From JBCCGI01 sp039029355 (GTDB lineage Bacteria; Planctomycetota; UBA1135; GCA-002686595): a stretch of DNA of 64,000 nucleotides. The position numbers were made by a program, and so were the translations under genes. Location of the stretch: contig JBCCGI010000031.1 in the NCBI GenBank assembly GCA_039029355.1, positions 1 through 64,000 on the forward strand, read 5' to 3'. The notes under the pieces are model-generated. The model was not told the DNA's origin and did no database searches. It was given only the letters and a program-made list of their open reading frames with translations. Position 1 is the stretch's first letter, and every line of letters begins with the position of its first letter. Positions 43,834 through 52,762 of this stretch are shown here, in pieces.

Positions 43834-45933
43834 ATGATGTCGATGCACCGGCCCGTCGCCTGCGTCGCGGTTCTGGCCGCGCTCTCCGGTTCGCTTTTCG
43901 GTCAGAGCTTGGAGGGCACCTTCAACGAGGGCGTCGACCTGCTCAAGCGCGGCCGGAACGCCGAGGCCCTGGCCAAGTTCCAGCAGTGCCTCGCGATGGA
44001 TCCGGGCAACGACGCGGCCTACGAGCTCTTCCAACAGACCGAGCACGACGTGTGGCTCGACCTCCTGGTGGAGGGCGGCGACTACGAGCTGGTCGCAAAG
44101 CGCCTGATGGGCCTCGCCTCGATGGGCCGCGCCCAGCGTCAGAACGATCCCGATGCGATCAGCGCGCTGATCCAGCAGCTCGGCGGTGACGACGTCGTGC
44201 AGCGCGTCGCCGCGGTGCACAGCCTGTCGGCCAACCACGGCGAGTACGCCGTGCCGCAGCTTCTTTACGCCCTCGGCGATCCGGACAACGACGACCGCCG
44301 CGTGATCCACATGCAGGCCCTGACCGAGATGGGCGGCGACGTCGTGCTGCCGCTGCTCGCGGGCCTGGACAGCTCCGATCCCTTCCTGCGCCGCAACATC
44401 GCGCTGGTGCTCGGCTACATCGGCGACCCGCGCGCCAACGGCTGGATGGCCGCCCTGGCGGCCTCCGACGAGGACGGCGGCGTCCGCGACGCGGCCTCCG
44501 AGGCGCTCGCCAAGTGCGGCGGCACGCCCAACGCCGTGGCCCAGCTGCTCGAGCTCGGCAACGCCTGGCACGCGTCCGATTCGTCGGTGCTGATGCCGCA
44601 TCAGGTGTCGGAAGTCACCTGGCACTGGGACGGCAGCAAGGTCGCCTCGACCGCGGTCCCGACGTTCCTCTACAACGAAGAGCTCGCCAAGAGCGCGTTC
44701 TACGCGGCGCTGCGCGCCAACGCCGGCTCGACCGAGTCCCTCGCGGGCATCGCGCGCGCTTCGGCCGCGCAGCACGGCGAGCTGGCCGCCCGCGCCGGCG
44801 CCGGTGAGGACGTGGGCGACTGGGCCGAGCGCCTGGCCGCGGACGACCTCGCGATCCAGGTCGCGGGCGCGAACGCGCTCGACCTGGCGCTCCTCTGGGC
44901 GCTCGAGACCGGCGACGACGTGGCCGCCAGCGGCCTGTGCCGCGCGCTGGCCTCCGCCGCCACCGCGCCGACCCAGGGCCTGCGCGCCGCGCTCGCCAGC
45001 CGCTCCAGCGGCGCTGTCCGCGGCGAGGCCGCCGTGGCGCTCGGGACGATCGCTGCCCACACCTCGACCGCGGCCGACGGCTCGGTCGTCGCCGCGCTGG
45101 CCGAGGCGGCCGGGCGCGAGGTGCTGCAGATCGCCGGCATCATCGACGGTCAGGACGCGCGCCGCGGAAACCTCGCCCAGGTCCTCTCCGATCAGGGCCT
45201 CTCGGTAGCCGCCTGGGGCTCGGGCGCGCGCGGGCTCGCCTCGCTGCGCCAGGTGCCCGGCCTCGACGTCCTGCTGGTCGCCGAGTCGCTGCCGGACCTC
45301 ACCTTCGCCCAGGTCGTCGACGAGGTGCGCGCCGATCCGGCGCTGGCCGCGACGCCGATCCTGATCCTCGCCGCCGACGGCGAGGCCGCGATGGAGCTCT
45401 GGGGGGAGCGCGCCACCGACGCGATCTCCGGCCCGGCCGATTTGACCAAGGTCGCCGACGCCCTCGCCGGCGGTCTGAACCGCGACCGGGAAGAGGCCAA
45501 CCGCCTCGCCGCCAGCGCGGCGCACACGCTGCACCAGCTGGCCGGCGCCGGCCACACCGACCTCGGCAACGCGCCGCTGCACCTCGCCTCGACCGTGGCG
45601 TCGCGTCCCGATGAGGTCACCGTGCCCGCGATGCACGCGCTCGGCCTCGCCGGAAGCCGCGCCCACGTCGGCGCGCTGCTCGGCGTGCTCGGCGACGACG
45701 CCCGCTCGGACGCGGCGCGCGAGGCGGCCGGCATGGCGCTCTCGGGCATCTTCGGCCGCGACACCGGCTTCGACGACGCCGGCGCCCTCGGCACGCTCAA
45801 CGAGATCGCAAACTCCGACGCGGCCTTCGGCGTGCGCCGCGCCGCCGCGACCGCCCTGGGGCGCCTGAACCTTCCCGCCGAGCAGCGCGCCGGCCTGGTC
45901 CAGGCCGTCCGCGCGAACCTCGCCGGAGAGTAG
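43834..45933 (+). CDS. Secreted TPR/HEAT-repeat protein with embedded dead receiver-like domain
   Basis: A 699-residue protein with a signal peptide (AVLAALSGSLFGQS). A TPR pair (FNEGVDLLKRGRNAEALAKF) is followed by HEAT/PBS-type helical repeats at about 100-240 (VQRVAAVHSLSANHGEYAVPQLLYAL, LRRNIALVLGYIGDP) and again at about 580-690. In between, residues 443-545 look like a response-regulator receiver (LAQVLSDQGLSVAAWGSGA, LDVLLVAESLPDLTFAQVV). The phospho-acceptor Asp is replaced (LLVAESLPDL against LLLDxxMPDM). If the signal is cleaved, this dead receiver is outside the cytoplasm. Function unknown; protein-binding scaffold inferred. Confidence 0.7.
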   Translation: MMSMHRPVACVAVLAALSGSLFGQSLEGTFNEGVDLLKRGRNAEALAKFQQCLAMDPGNDAAYELFQQTEHDVWLDLLVEGGDYELVAKRLMGLASMGRAQRQNDPDAISALIQQLGGDDVVQRVAAVHSLSANHGEYAVPQLLYALGDPDNDDRRVIHMQALTEMGGDVVLPLLAGLDSSDPFLRRNIALVLGYIGDPRANGWMAALAASDEDGGVRDAASEALAKCGGTPNAVAQLLELGNAWHASDSSVLMPHQVSEVTWHWDGSKVASTAVPTFLYNEELAKSAFYAALRANAGSTESLAGIARASAAQHGELAARAGAGEDVGDWAERLAADDLAIQVAGANALDLALLWALETGDDVAASGLCRALASAATAPTQGLRAALASRSSGAVRGEAAVALGTIAAHTSTAADGSVVAALAEAAGREVLQIAGIIDGQDARRGNLAQVLSDQGLSVAAWGSGARGLASLRQVPGLDVLLVAESLPDLTFAQVVDEVRADPALAATPILILAADGEAAMELWGERATDAISGPADLTKVADALAGGLNRDREEANRLAASAAHTLHQLAGAGHTDLGNAPLHLASTVASRPDEVTVPAMHALGLAGSRAHVGALLGVLGDDARSDAAREAAGMALSGIFGRDTGFDDAGALGTLNEIANSDAAFGVRRAAATALGRLNLPAEQRAGLVQAVRANLAGE

Positions 45934-45945
45934 ACTTCCCGAACG

Positions 45946-45973
45946 CGGGCGGCTCGCTAGGATGGGCCGCCCG
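45946..45973 (+). terminator. Hairpin after the HEAT gene, ahead of the tRNA
   Basis: An 8-bp stem (cgggcggc / gccgcccg) with a 12-nt loop lies 12 nt after the stop. There is no T-run, so it may be Rho-dependent or only a pause site. Short direct repeats (cccgtggactcc-like) fill the next 35 nt up to the tRNA. Confidence 0.3.
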
Positions 45974-46009
45974 TTGGACTCCACACCCGTGGACTCCAAC
46001 CCCGTGGAC

Positions 46010-46084
46010 GCCAGAGTAGCTCAGTGGTAGAGCTCTGCTTTCGTAAAGCAGTGGTCACCGGTTCGAATCCGGTCTCTGGCTCCA
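46010..46084 (+). tRNA. tRNA-Thr (anticodon CGU)
   Basis: The cloverleaf is complete. The acceptor GCCAGAG (46010-46016) pairs with CTCTGGC (46074-46080). There is a D-arm with AGCTC/GAGCT and an anticodon stem CTGCT/AGCAG with loop TTCGTAA, giving anticodon CGT (Thr, codon ACG). The T-arm is CCGGTTCGAATCCGG. The discriminator is T and CCA is encoded. This is the only tRNA gene I see in the window. Confidence 0.95.
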
Positions 46085-46538
46085 TCCCCGCTCGAGCCGC
46101 AAGGGCTTGCGTGTAGAGCGACCGGGCGTGGCCGCGACCTGAGGGAGCGTCGGTCGCCTTAGACGCCCAGCGCCGCCGCCGGTGCGCTCGCTTCGGCGCG
46201 ACTCCCGCGGCCTTGGTAGCCTCGCGACGCTCACGCGCGACGCGCGCTCCGATTCGAGCACGACCTTCCAAGTCCTCGCGCTCACCGTTCGGGGAGCTCT
46301 GCCCCTGACCTTCGACCTCTCGTTGGTCGACTCACAGGGCGGGCCATGGCGACCTTCGAGCTGTCGGCTCCGCCCTTCGTCCGCAACGCGGTTCCGCCCA
46401 CGTGCGAGCCGTAGCGTGGCCCTTAGCCGACGGTTGCGCTCGAGGTTGTCGGCCATCGACGACGGCATCCGCCGTTTGCGCTCCGCGCGGCCCCGCTTCG
46501 CTTGACGCGGCGCGAAGCGCACCCGTAACGTCGGCTCC
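46085..46538. other. 454-bp gene-free region after tRNA-Thr
   Basis: Open frames run through here on both strands, but their Arg/Ser/Pro-rich translations and wobble use do not look coding, and none is recognisable. I find no RNase P, tmRNA or SRP RNA core motif. It holds the 5' flank of the gene at 46539. Confidence 0.5.
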
Positions 46539-47228
46539 ATGCCCTGGGAGAAACGGTCCCGGGACCTTCACCGCCCGGAAGGTCCCGGCGACGATCCGCT
46601 CGCATCCAACGCGCCCGGCGAGGCCGAGGCGCTCGACATCGCGATCCTGCGTGAGCCGGACCCGCGCGTTCGGTTGAACCGGCTGATCGACGAGGATCCG
46701 TTCGGGGTCACCGCGCGCGTCAGTCGGCGGATCCGCGAGCGGGCGCTGTTCGTCAATCCGGTGCAGTCGACGCTCCATACCATGGGGCGGCTCGCGATTG
46801 CGGCGGGGCGGCTGGCTTCCGGAACGCGTGGGCCGGACGGCCGCGTCTCCATCGACGGCCCCATCGATGCGTGGGTCGAGGCGGCGATCGACATCACGCT
46901 CGACTCGATGGTCGAGGGCCAACGGGAAGAGGAGTCGCGCGGCCGGCCGTACGCCGCGGTGGACGCGCGCTACTACGCCGAGCTGGCTCGCGCGGTGCAG
47001 GTCGCGCCCGGCGAGGGGCGGCTGGTGTGCGTGGCCCTCAACGACCTCGGCGAGGCCACGCGACGCACGTTCCACGGCATCGTCGTGCAGGGCATTGCGG
47101 TCGACGATTGGGCCGACCGGAACGGGACGCGGCCCAAGCAGGTCCACCGCGTGCTCCAGGAGGTCTCTTGGGAGGTGCTCGGGGCGCTCAAGGAGGCGCG
47201 GCGGCGTAAGCGGCGCCCGCGTCGCTGA
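46539..47228 (+). CDS. Hypothetical protein with sigma-region-4-like C-terminus
   Basis: A 229-residue protein I do not recognise. The middle part (about 70-125) is helical with VEAAIDITLDSMVEGQREEE. The last 70 residues (RRTFHGIVVQGIAVDDWADRNG, TRPKQVHRVLQEVSWEVLGAL) have the spacing of a sigma-70 region 4 or ECF-type helix-turn-helix followed by a basic tail RRRKRRPRR. A DNA-binding role is therefore possible but inferred. The N-terminal 35 residues are of doubtful coding quality, so the true start may be later, for example at an internal GTG or ATG. Convergent with the next gene, 16 bp apart. Confidence 0.55.
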   Translation: MPWEKRSRDLHRPEGPGDDPLASNAPGEAEALDIAILREPDPRVRLNRLIDEDPFGVTARVSRRIRERALFVNPVQSTLHTMGRLAIAAGRLASGTRGPDGRVSIDGPIDAWVEAAIDITLDSMVEGQREEESRGRPYAAVDARYYAELARAVQVAPGEGRLVCVALNDLGEATRRTFHGIVVQGIAVDDWADRNGTRPKQVHRVLQEVSWEVLGALKEARRRKRRPRR

Positions 47229-47244
47229 GCGCCGCGCCGACCGC

Positions 47245-48462
47245 CTAGTGCGACCGCGGGCGCGCCGTGCGCGTCGCGATCTTGCACAGGTGGCGCTGCA
47301 GCTCGAGGCCGTTCTCCAGCTCCTCCTGCGAGATGGCGCCCAGCTTGACCAGCGCTTCGCCCACGCGCAGACCGTCGTGGTGGTGCATGTGCATGGCCTG
47401 CTCGAGCTCGTCGTTCGTGATCATCTCGGCGCCCAGGAGCACCTCGCCGATGAACATGTCCTTGGTGACCATCAGGTCCGCGGCGGGGCGCGCCGGGCGC
47501 GGGGCGCTGGGCTTGGGCCGGTTCTGGGCCGCGGGGGCGGCGGGGGCCGGGGCCGGCGCCGGTGTCGGCGCGGCGGGAGCCTCTTCGGCCGCCGTCTGCT
47601 GCTCCTCCTCGTCCTCGGTGGGGAGCTCGCGCATGCGTTCCTGCAGGCTCAGGGCCTCGAGCAGGCGGTCCGGCGACGTGCAGCCGCGCAGGAGCAGGCT
47701 CTCGCCGATCGGCAGGCCCTTGTCGCGGTGGAAGCGCAGGGCGTCGGCGAGCTGCTCGCGCGTGATGTGCCCCAGCTCGACCAGGATGCGGCCGAGCAGT
47801 CGATCGCGGTTGACGGGGTTCTCGTCCTCCGCTTCCTCGGCGTCGGCTTCCTGTGCCGGTTCCTCGGGCTTGGGCTCGGCCGCGGACTCCTCGACGCGGA
47901 GCTCCAGCTCCTTGCGCTTCGGCGTCTGCGCGGGCTCCTCGGCGGCGGGCGCCTCCGGGTCGGCGGTGTCTTCGGCCTCGGCCTCGGCCGCCTCGCGCCA
48001 TTCGTTCTCCGCCGACATGGCGGTTTCCGTCGAGCCCTCGGTCCCGCCCTCGGCGGGGCGCAGGCGCAGCTCTAGCGCGGGCTCGTCGCCCTTCGCGGAA
48101 GCGGCGTCGGCGCTCGGCGGCGTCTTCGCAGGCTCCTCGGAAGGCTGCTGGGCCTCCGGAGCGGGCGCGGGCTGCGGCGCCGCAGGCGCGTCGAAGGGCA
48201 GCACGCAGCGCTCGACCGTGCGCAGCAGGTGCTTCACCACGACGTGGATCGCGGCGCAGTCCAAGCGGTTGCTCGGGCGCGTCAGCGCCTCGAGCGCGCG
48301 CGCCGCAGACTGCAGGCAGAGGTCCATGTCCGGCGAGCAGTTGCTGCGGACGAATTCGGAGACCTCATCCAGGGCGGTCAGGCAGCGGCGGTGTGCCTCG
48401 CGATCCTGGGGCGAAGACTGCTCGACTTGGCGGGTGAGAGCTGTGAGCTCGGGGTACGACAT
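47245..48462 (-). CDS. Protein with two MshEN-like (T2SS ATPase N-terminal) domains and no ATPase
   Basis: A 405-residue protein. Residues 1-110 are helical (LTRQVEQSSPQDREAHRRCLTALDEV-like, with CSPDMDLCLQSAARALEAL). A long acidic Ala/Glu/Pro-rich linker follows. Two copies of the MshEN/GspE-N module are at 218-277 (LLGRILVELGHITREQLADAL, LPIGESLLLRGC) and 335-395 (MFIGEVLLGAEMITNDELEQAM, LRVGEALVKLGAISQEEL). In MshE/PilB-type ATPases such modules bind c-di-GMP or partner proteins. Here no Walker motifs follow. It could be a c-di-GMP-sensing adaptor. The ATG at 48462 was chosen because upstream sequence is Arg-rich and not coding-like. Confidence 0.8.
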   Translation of the reverse strand: MSYPELTALTRQVEQSSPQDREAHRRCLTALDEVSEFVRSNCSPDMDLCLQSAARALEALTRPSNRLDCAAIHVVVKHLLRTVERCVLPFDAPAAPQPAPAPEAQQPSEEPAKTPPSADAASAKGDEPALELRLRPAEGGTEGSTETAMSAENEWREAAEAEAEDTADPEAPAAEEPAQTPKRKELELRVEESAAEPKPEEPAQEADAEEAEDENPVNRDRLLGRILVELGHITREQLADALRFHRDKGLPIGESLLLRGCTSPDRLLEALSLQERMRELPTEDEEEQQTAAEEAPAAPTPAPAPAPAAPAAQNRPKPSAPRPARPAADLMVTKDMFIGEVLLGAEMITNDELEQAMHMHHHDGLRVGEALVKLGAISQEELENGLELQRHLCKIATRTARPRSH

Positions 48463-48559
48463 GCTGAAGCGTAGGGGCGGCCTACTAGCATCGGCGTCCC
48501 GGAGCCGTGGCTTGAGGTCACGACGCGAAAGGTTTTCCCGACCAACCAGCCTCGGCGGC

Positions 48560-49462
48560 TCAGCCTTCGACCGGGCAAACGAAGTCGTCCGGCTTGACGG
48601 CCAGGATCGAGGTCGCGGCGCGCGCCAGCACCTTCTCGGCCGTGTTGCCGACCAGCAGACCCGCCAGTCCCCCGCGCGAGACGGTGCCAAGCACGAGCAG
48701 ATCGGGCATGTCCGCGTCGATCGTGTCGAGGATCGCGCGGACCGGCGCGTCGCAGAGGATGCGCGTTGCCGCCCGGACCTCGCCTCGCTCGGAGAGCGTC
48801 GCCCGGATGTGCGCGAGGGCCGCCTCTTCGATCGCGCCGCGACGCGCCTGGTACTCCTCCTCGCCGAGGCGTGCGGAGGACAGCTGGAGCTCGAACGGAA
48901 CCTGCCAGCTGTGGAGCACCTCGACCTCGCCCGAGGAGAGCGCGGCGATCGACAGCGCGAGCTCGGTCGCGCGGTCTCCGACGGCGCTCAGGTCGGTCGC
49001 GGCGAGGATGCGGTGGGGGGCGAAGGCCCCGTCGGGCCGCACGGCCCACACCGGCGCCGGACACGTGCGCAGCAGCCTCCAGGTCACGCTGCCCAAGCGC
49101 CGCTTGCCCGCGCTGTTGCGCGTTCCGACCAGCACCAGGCCCGCGCGGCCGGCCAGCACCAGGCGGACCAGGAGCAGCCAGGGCTGCTCCTCACCGACGA
49201 GGAGCTCGGTCTCGATGCCGCGTTCGACGGCGTCGCTCCGGAGCTGCTCGAGCGCGCGGCTGCCCTCGTCCGAGAGCACGCCCGTCGGCGCCACCTCGCC
49301 GGCGCTCTCGGGCTGCCAGGTGGAGTGGACGAACAGGAGCTCGGCACCGGTCGCCTTCGCGAGCCACATGGCCTGCTCGGCGGCGCGGCGCGTGCCGAGC
49401 GTGAGGTCGGAGCCGGACGGGGTCAGGGCGAGGCCCACGGCGAGCTTGCGAAAGCGCTTCAT
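48560..49462 (-). CDS. Tandem universal stress protein
   Basis: A 300-residue protein with two Usp domains. Domain 1 (about 5-150) has KLAVGLALTPSG and LVLVGTRNSAGKRRLGSVTWRLL. Domain 2 (about 152-295) has RILAATDLSAVGDRATELAL and the nucleotide-binding-like loop LGTVSRGGLAGLLVGNTAEKVL. The second loop looks able to bind ATP; the first is less complete. It lies about 100 bp downstream of the histidine kinase gene on the same strand; whether they are co-transcribed is unclear. Confidence 0.93.
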   Translation of the reverse strand: MKRFRKLAVGLALTPSGSDLTLGTRRAAEQAMWLAKATGAELLFVHSTWQPESAGEVAPTGVLSDEGSRALEQLRSDAVERGIETELLVGEEQPWLLLVRLVLAGRAGLVLVGTRNSAGKRRLGSVTWRLLRTCPAPVWAVRPDGAFAPHRILAATDLSAVGDRATELALSIAALSSGEVEVLHSWQVPFELQLSSARLGEEEYQARRGAIEEAALAHIRATLSERGEVRAATRILCDAPVRAILDTIDADMPDLLVLGTVSRGGLAGLLVGNTAEKVLARAATSILAVKPDDFVCPVEG

Positions 49463-49571
49463 GGGAGCAACGTAGGGCGTGCTCCGCGCTGCCGCAGTCG
49501 GCACTAGTGCGTAGGGCCGCGGGGAAGTTCTGCCCCCCCGCGCCGGCTTGCCATGAGCCGGGACAGACGTC

Positions 49572-51299
49572 CTACGGCGTGCGCGCCCCCTCGGGCCGCT
49601 CCGCCGGCGCGTGGGCGCGGTCCAGCGCGTCCTCGAGCTCGTCCAGGTTGAACGGCTTGCGCAGGAAGCCGGCGGCGCGTTCGACCAGGCGGTGGATCTC
49701 GGGCTCGGCGTAGCCGCTCATCAGCACCACCGGCACACCTGTCGCGAGCGCGGCGATCGCGTCGAGCGTCGACGCGCCGTCCATGCCGGGCATGGTCAGG
49801 TCGAGCAGGACGAGCTCCAGCCGCTGGTCGTCGCGGCGCACGATCTCGAGCGCCTCCTTGCCCGAGCGCGCCTCGACGACGTTGAGGCCGAGGGTGAAGA
49901 GCATGTCGCGCGTAACCTCACGCACGGTCTCCTCGTCGTCGACCACCAGGACGCGTCCGCTGCGCTCGACCGCGGCGGGTTCCTCGGCCGGCTGCGCGCG
50001 CGCGCCGCGTTCGCCCGCGGCCGGGAGGAGCACGGTCAGCTCGCTGCCCTCGCCGGGGCGGCTCCGGACGCGTAGGTTGCCCGCGTGCGTGCGAACGATG
50101 CCGCGCACCGCCGCCAGCCCGAGCCCGCGGCCGCTGAAGCGCGTGGAGAAGAAAGGCTCGAACATGCGCGCGACCACCGGCGCGTCCATTCCGTGGCCGT
50201 CGTCGCCGACCACCAGCGCGAGCCAGCGACCGGACCGCGGAGGGTCGAGCCAGCCTTCCTCGGACGAGCCGCTCTCGGTCCGCACGACGCGGGTTCGGAT
50301 CGTGATGCGCCCGTCGCCGTCGATCGATTCCGAGGCGTTGACCACCAGGTTGAGCACGACCTGCTGCAGCTGACCCGGGTCGGCCTCGATGGGGGGCGGG
50401 TCGGGCACGAGGTCGTACTCGATCTGCACCCCGCGCGCGATCGACGTGCGCAGCAGGCTGCCCATCGAACCGATCAGCTCGTTCAGATCGAGCTCCTCGG
50501 CGCGCGTCGTGCCACGGCCGGCGTAGGCGAGCAGCTGCTGGGTGAGCTCGGTCGCACGCTGGGTCGCGCTGAGGATGCGCGACAGGCCGACCGCCGGCGG
50601 CGAGTCGGGCGGGAGCTGGCGCAGCGAGCGGTCCGCGCTGCCGGCGACGATCATCATCAGGTTGTTGAAGTCGTGCGCCACGCCGCCGGCGAGGAGCCCC
50701 AGGCTCTCCAGCCGCTGGGTCTCGGTGATGTGTCGCTCCAGGGTGCGGCGCTCCTCCTCCTGACGGCGACGCGCGGTCAGGTCGCGGAGGATGGCCTGCA
50801 CGCGGCCGTCGTGCAGCGCCGACGCGCTGGCCTCGACGGGGACGGTGGTGCCGTCGGGGCGCAGTGCGCTGAGCTCCTGGAGCTCCTGGCGGCCGGCGCG
50901 TACCGCGGCGACGAAGCCGGGGCCGACGCCGGGCAGGAGCTCGCTGGGTGCGGCGCGCAGCAGCTCTTCGGAGGTGCGCCCGAAGAGCTCGGCGGCCTTC
51001 GCGTTGACCTGCAGGAAGGACGCCCCGTCGCTGTCGAGGAGGACGATGGCGTCCGAGGCGTGCTCGAGCAGGAAGCGGTGTCCGCGCTCGCGGCTTAGGA
51101 GCGCCTCGGCCTCCACCGCCAGCCGGCGGCGATACACCCAGGCGAGGCCGAGCAAGGCGGCGATGGCCACGCCGGCCGCGATCAGGTGGGCCGGCGTCCC
51201 CTGCAGCCCGGGCGCCGCGTCGGCGCCGCTCTCCTCCTGCACCGCCACCAGGGCGGAGATGGGGAGGGCGAGCAGCGGGCAAAGGACGGCGCGGGACAT
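49572..51299 (-). CDS. Hybrid PAS sensor histidine kinase with C-terminal receiver
   Basis: A 575-residue kinase. A cleavable-looking signal is followed by a membrane segment near 38-57 (HLIAAGVAIAALLGLAWVY). A PAS domain at about 70-180 (LEHASDAIVLLDSDG) comes next. The HisKA H-box is GVAHDFNNLM near 205, and the catalytic domain has NLVVNASESI (N), GDDGHGM (G1), MFEPFFSTR (F) and GRGLGLA (G2). The receiver at about 455-560 has DLTMPGMDG and LRKPF. The fusion order kinase-receiver suggests an internal phosphorelay or a step to an unlinked partner. The immediate neighbours are a sulfatase-like gene 35 nt upstream and the Usp gene downstream. Confidence 0.95.
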   Translation of the reverse strand: MSRAVLCPLLALPISALVAVQEESGADAAPGLQGTPAHLIAAGVAIAALLGLAWVYRRRLAVEAEALLSRERGHRFLLEHASDAIVLLDSDGASFLQVNAKAAELFGRTSEELLRAAPSELLPGVGPGFVAAVRAGRQELQELSALRPDGTTVPVEASASALHDGRVQAILRDLTARRRQEEERRTLERHITETQRLESLGLLAGGVAHDFNNLMMIVAGSADRSLRQLPPDSPPAVGLSRILSATQRATELTQQLLAYAGRGTTRAEELDLNELIGSMGSLLRTSIARGVQIEYDLVPDPPPIEADPGQLQQVVLNLVVNASESIDGDGRITIRTRVVRTESGSSEEGWLDPPRSGRWLALVVGDDGHGMDAPVVARMFEPFFSTRFSGRGLGLAAVRGIVRTHAGNLRVRSRPGEGSELTVLLPAAGERGARAQPAEEPAAVERSGRVLVVDDEETVREVTRDMLFTLGLNVVEARSGKEALEIVRRDDQRLELVLLDLTMPGMDGASTLDAIAALATGVPVVLMSGYAEPEIHRLVERAAGFLRKPFNLDELEDALDRAHAPAERPEGARTP

Positions 51300-51334
51300 T
51301 CCCCCGGGATGGTAGGAGACACCGCCGGCCGCCC

Positions 51335-52648
51335 CTAGTAGCCGAGGTTCTGGATGCGCTGCTCGGTCTCAGGTCTGGGAAGCGCAGCCGCCGGTTGGCG
51401 CGCGGTTCCGGCCGGAGCCTCGCGCAGGAGCTCGGCGAGCAGCGCCTCGCCGCGCGCCGGGTCCGTGGCGGCGAGGTTGCGCTCCTCGCGCGGATCCGAC
51501 GCAAGATCGTAGAGCTCGACCGCGCCGTCTCCGTCGGCGACGAGGTGCAGGTCGCCGCGGATCCACGACCGGAGCTCGGCGTTCCAGGCGAGCTCCGCGT
51601 ACGCGACGCGCGCCTCGGAGGCGCCGTGCAGCAGCGGGCGCAGGCTGGCGCCGTCGAGCGACTCGGGCGGCGCGACGCCCAGGAGGTCGAGCAGGGTGGG
51701 GAGGAGCCGCTCGTGTCCGACCACGTCCGCGACGACCCGCGGCGCGACGCCCGGCACGCGCAGCAGCAGCGGCACGTGCAGCAGCTCGGAGTAGAGCTTG
51801 CCCTCGTGCCCGATGCTGCCGTGCTCGAGGAACTCCTCGCCGTGGTCGGAGGTGATCGCGATGATCGTGTCCGCCAGCACGCCGGCGTGCTCGAGCTCGC
51901 GGAGGAAGGCGCCGAGCGCCGCGTCCGCGCGGCGGATGCCGCCGTCGTAGCGGTCGGATAGGAAGAGCGCCTCGGCCGGCGAGACGCCCGCCTCGTTGAA
52001 GTGCGGGTTGCCGCAGCGACCCTCGGTCTCGATCGCGGCCGCACCGTCGCTGGAGAACAGCTCGTCCCACGGCGCGCCCGGCGTGTACGGACAGTGCACG
52101 TCGTAGGTATGCACGAAGGCGAAGAACGGACGCTGGCCGTGGGCGGCGAGCACGGTGTCGCGCACCTCGTCGAGGGCGGGCGCCAGGTCACCGCGCTCCG
52201 CGCGGAACGACAGGAAGCCGCGGTCGAGGCCAAAGTCCTCCGAGAGCCATCCGCCGCCGGTTCGGGCGAGCGTGTACCAGCCCGCGTCGCGCAGCAGCTC
52301 CGCGAGCAGCGCCGTGTCGCGTCCCGGCCGCAGGTCCGGCAGGTCGACGCCGTGGGTGGAGGGCAGCAGGCCGCTCAGCAGCGTGACGTGGCTCGGCAGC
52401 GTCCACGACGAGGAGGCGTAGGAGCGCTCGAAGCGGACCGCATCGCGCGCGAAGCGGTCGAGCTCGGGGCTGGTGTCGCGGTCGTAGCCGTAGCAGCCCA
52501 GCCGGTCGGCCCGCAGGGTGTCGATCGAGATCAGGATCAGGTTGCGCGCCGCGGGCGCATCGGACGGGCCCGGCGCGGGCGAACCGCCGCACCCCGCGAG
52601 CGCGAGGCTGGCGAGGACGAGGGCGGCGCGGAAGGGGAGGCTCTGCAC
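51335..52648 (-). CDS. Sulfatase-superfamily lipoprotein, Thr-type
   Basis: A 437-residue lipoprotein with lipobox LALAGC. The metal motif is ISIDTLRADRLGCYGYDRDTS. The nucleophile region WTLPSHVTLLSG has Thr in place of the FGly Cys, and His where Arg stands in CxPSR. The second metal site is ITSDHGEEFLEHG, and the protein ends in RIQNLGY. It closely resembles the genes at 137 and 1719. As with them, the sulfatase name is only a fold-level label. It ends 35 nt upstream of the histidine kinase and may be co-transcribed with it. Confidence 0.88.
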   Translation of the reverse strand: MQSLPFRAALVLASLALAGCGGSPAPGPSDAPAARNLILISIDTLRADRLGCYGYDRDTSPELDRFARDAVRFERSYASSSWTLPSHVTLLSGLLPSTHGVDLPDLRPGRDTALLAELLRDAGWYTLARTGGGWLSEDFGLDRGFLSFRAERGDLAPALDEVRDTVLAAHGQRPFFAFVHTYDVHCPYTPGAPWDELFSSDGAAAIETEGRCGNPHFNEAGVSPAEALFLSDRYDGGIRRADAALGAFLRELEHAGVLADTIIAITSDHGEEFLEHGSIGHEGKLYSELLHVPLLLRVPGVAPRVVADVVGHERLLPTLLDLLGVAPPESLDGASLRPLLHGASEARVAYAELAWNAELRSWIRGDLHLVADGDGAVELYDLASDPREERNLAATDPARGEALLAELLREAPAGTARQPAAALPRPETEQRIQNLGY

Positions 52649-52762
52649 GGCCCCCTAACTACCCGGCCCGGCGCCGCGCCGCTACGCCCGATTGCGGCCC
52701 GCCGGCTTCCCGCGCGCGATTCGGGTGGTGATCCCGCGCGCCGGTCGCGCTAGAACAGGACC

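Noticed and set aside
45957..46271. Minus-strand frame whose translation includes a METGFEPVTTAL-like phrase over the tRNA
   Set aside because: It is the antisense reading of tRNA-Thr, a well-known false protein; the rest of the frame has no coding character.
46055..46540. 161-residue Arg-rich minus-strand frame after the tRNA
   Set aside because: It also begins within the antisense tRNA region at its C-terminal end (SQRPDSNR-like), has no recognisable domain, and lacks the usual wobble bias.
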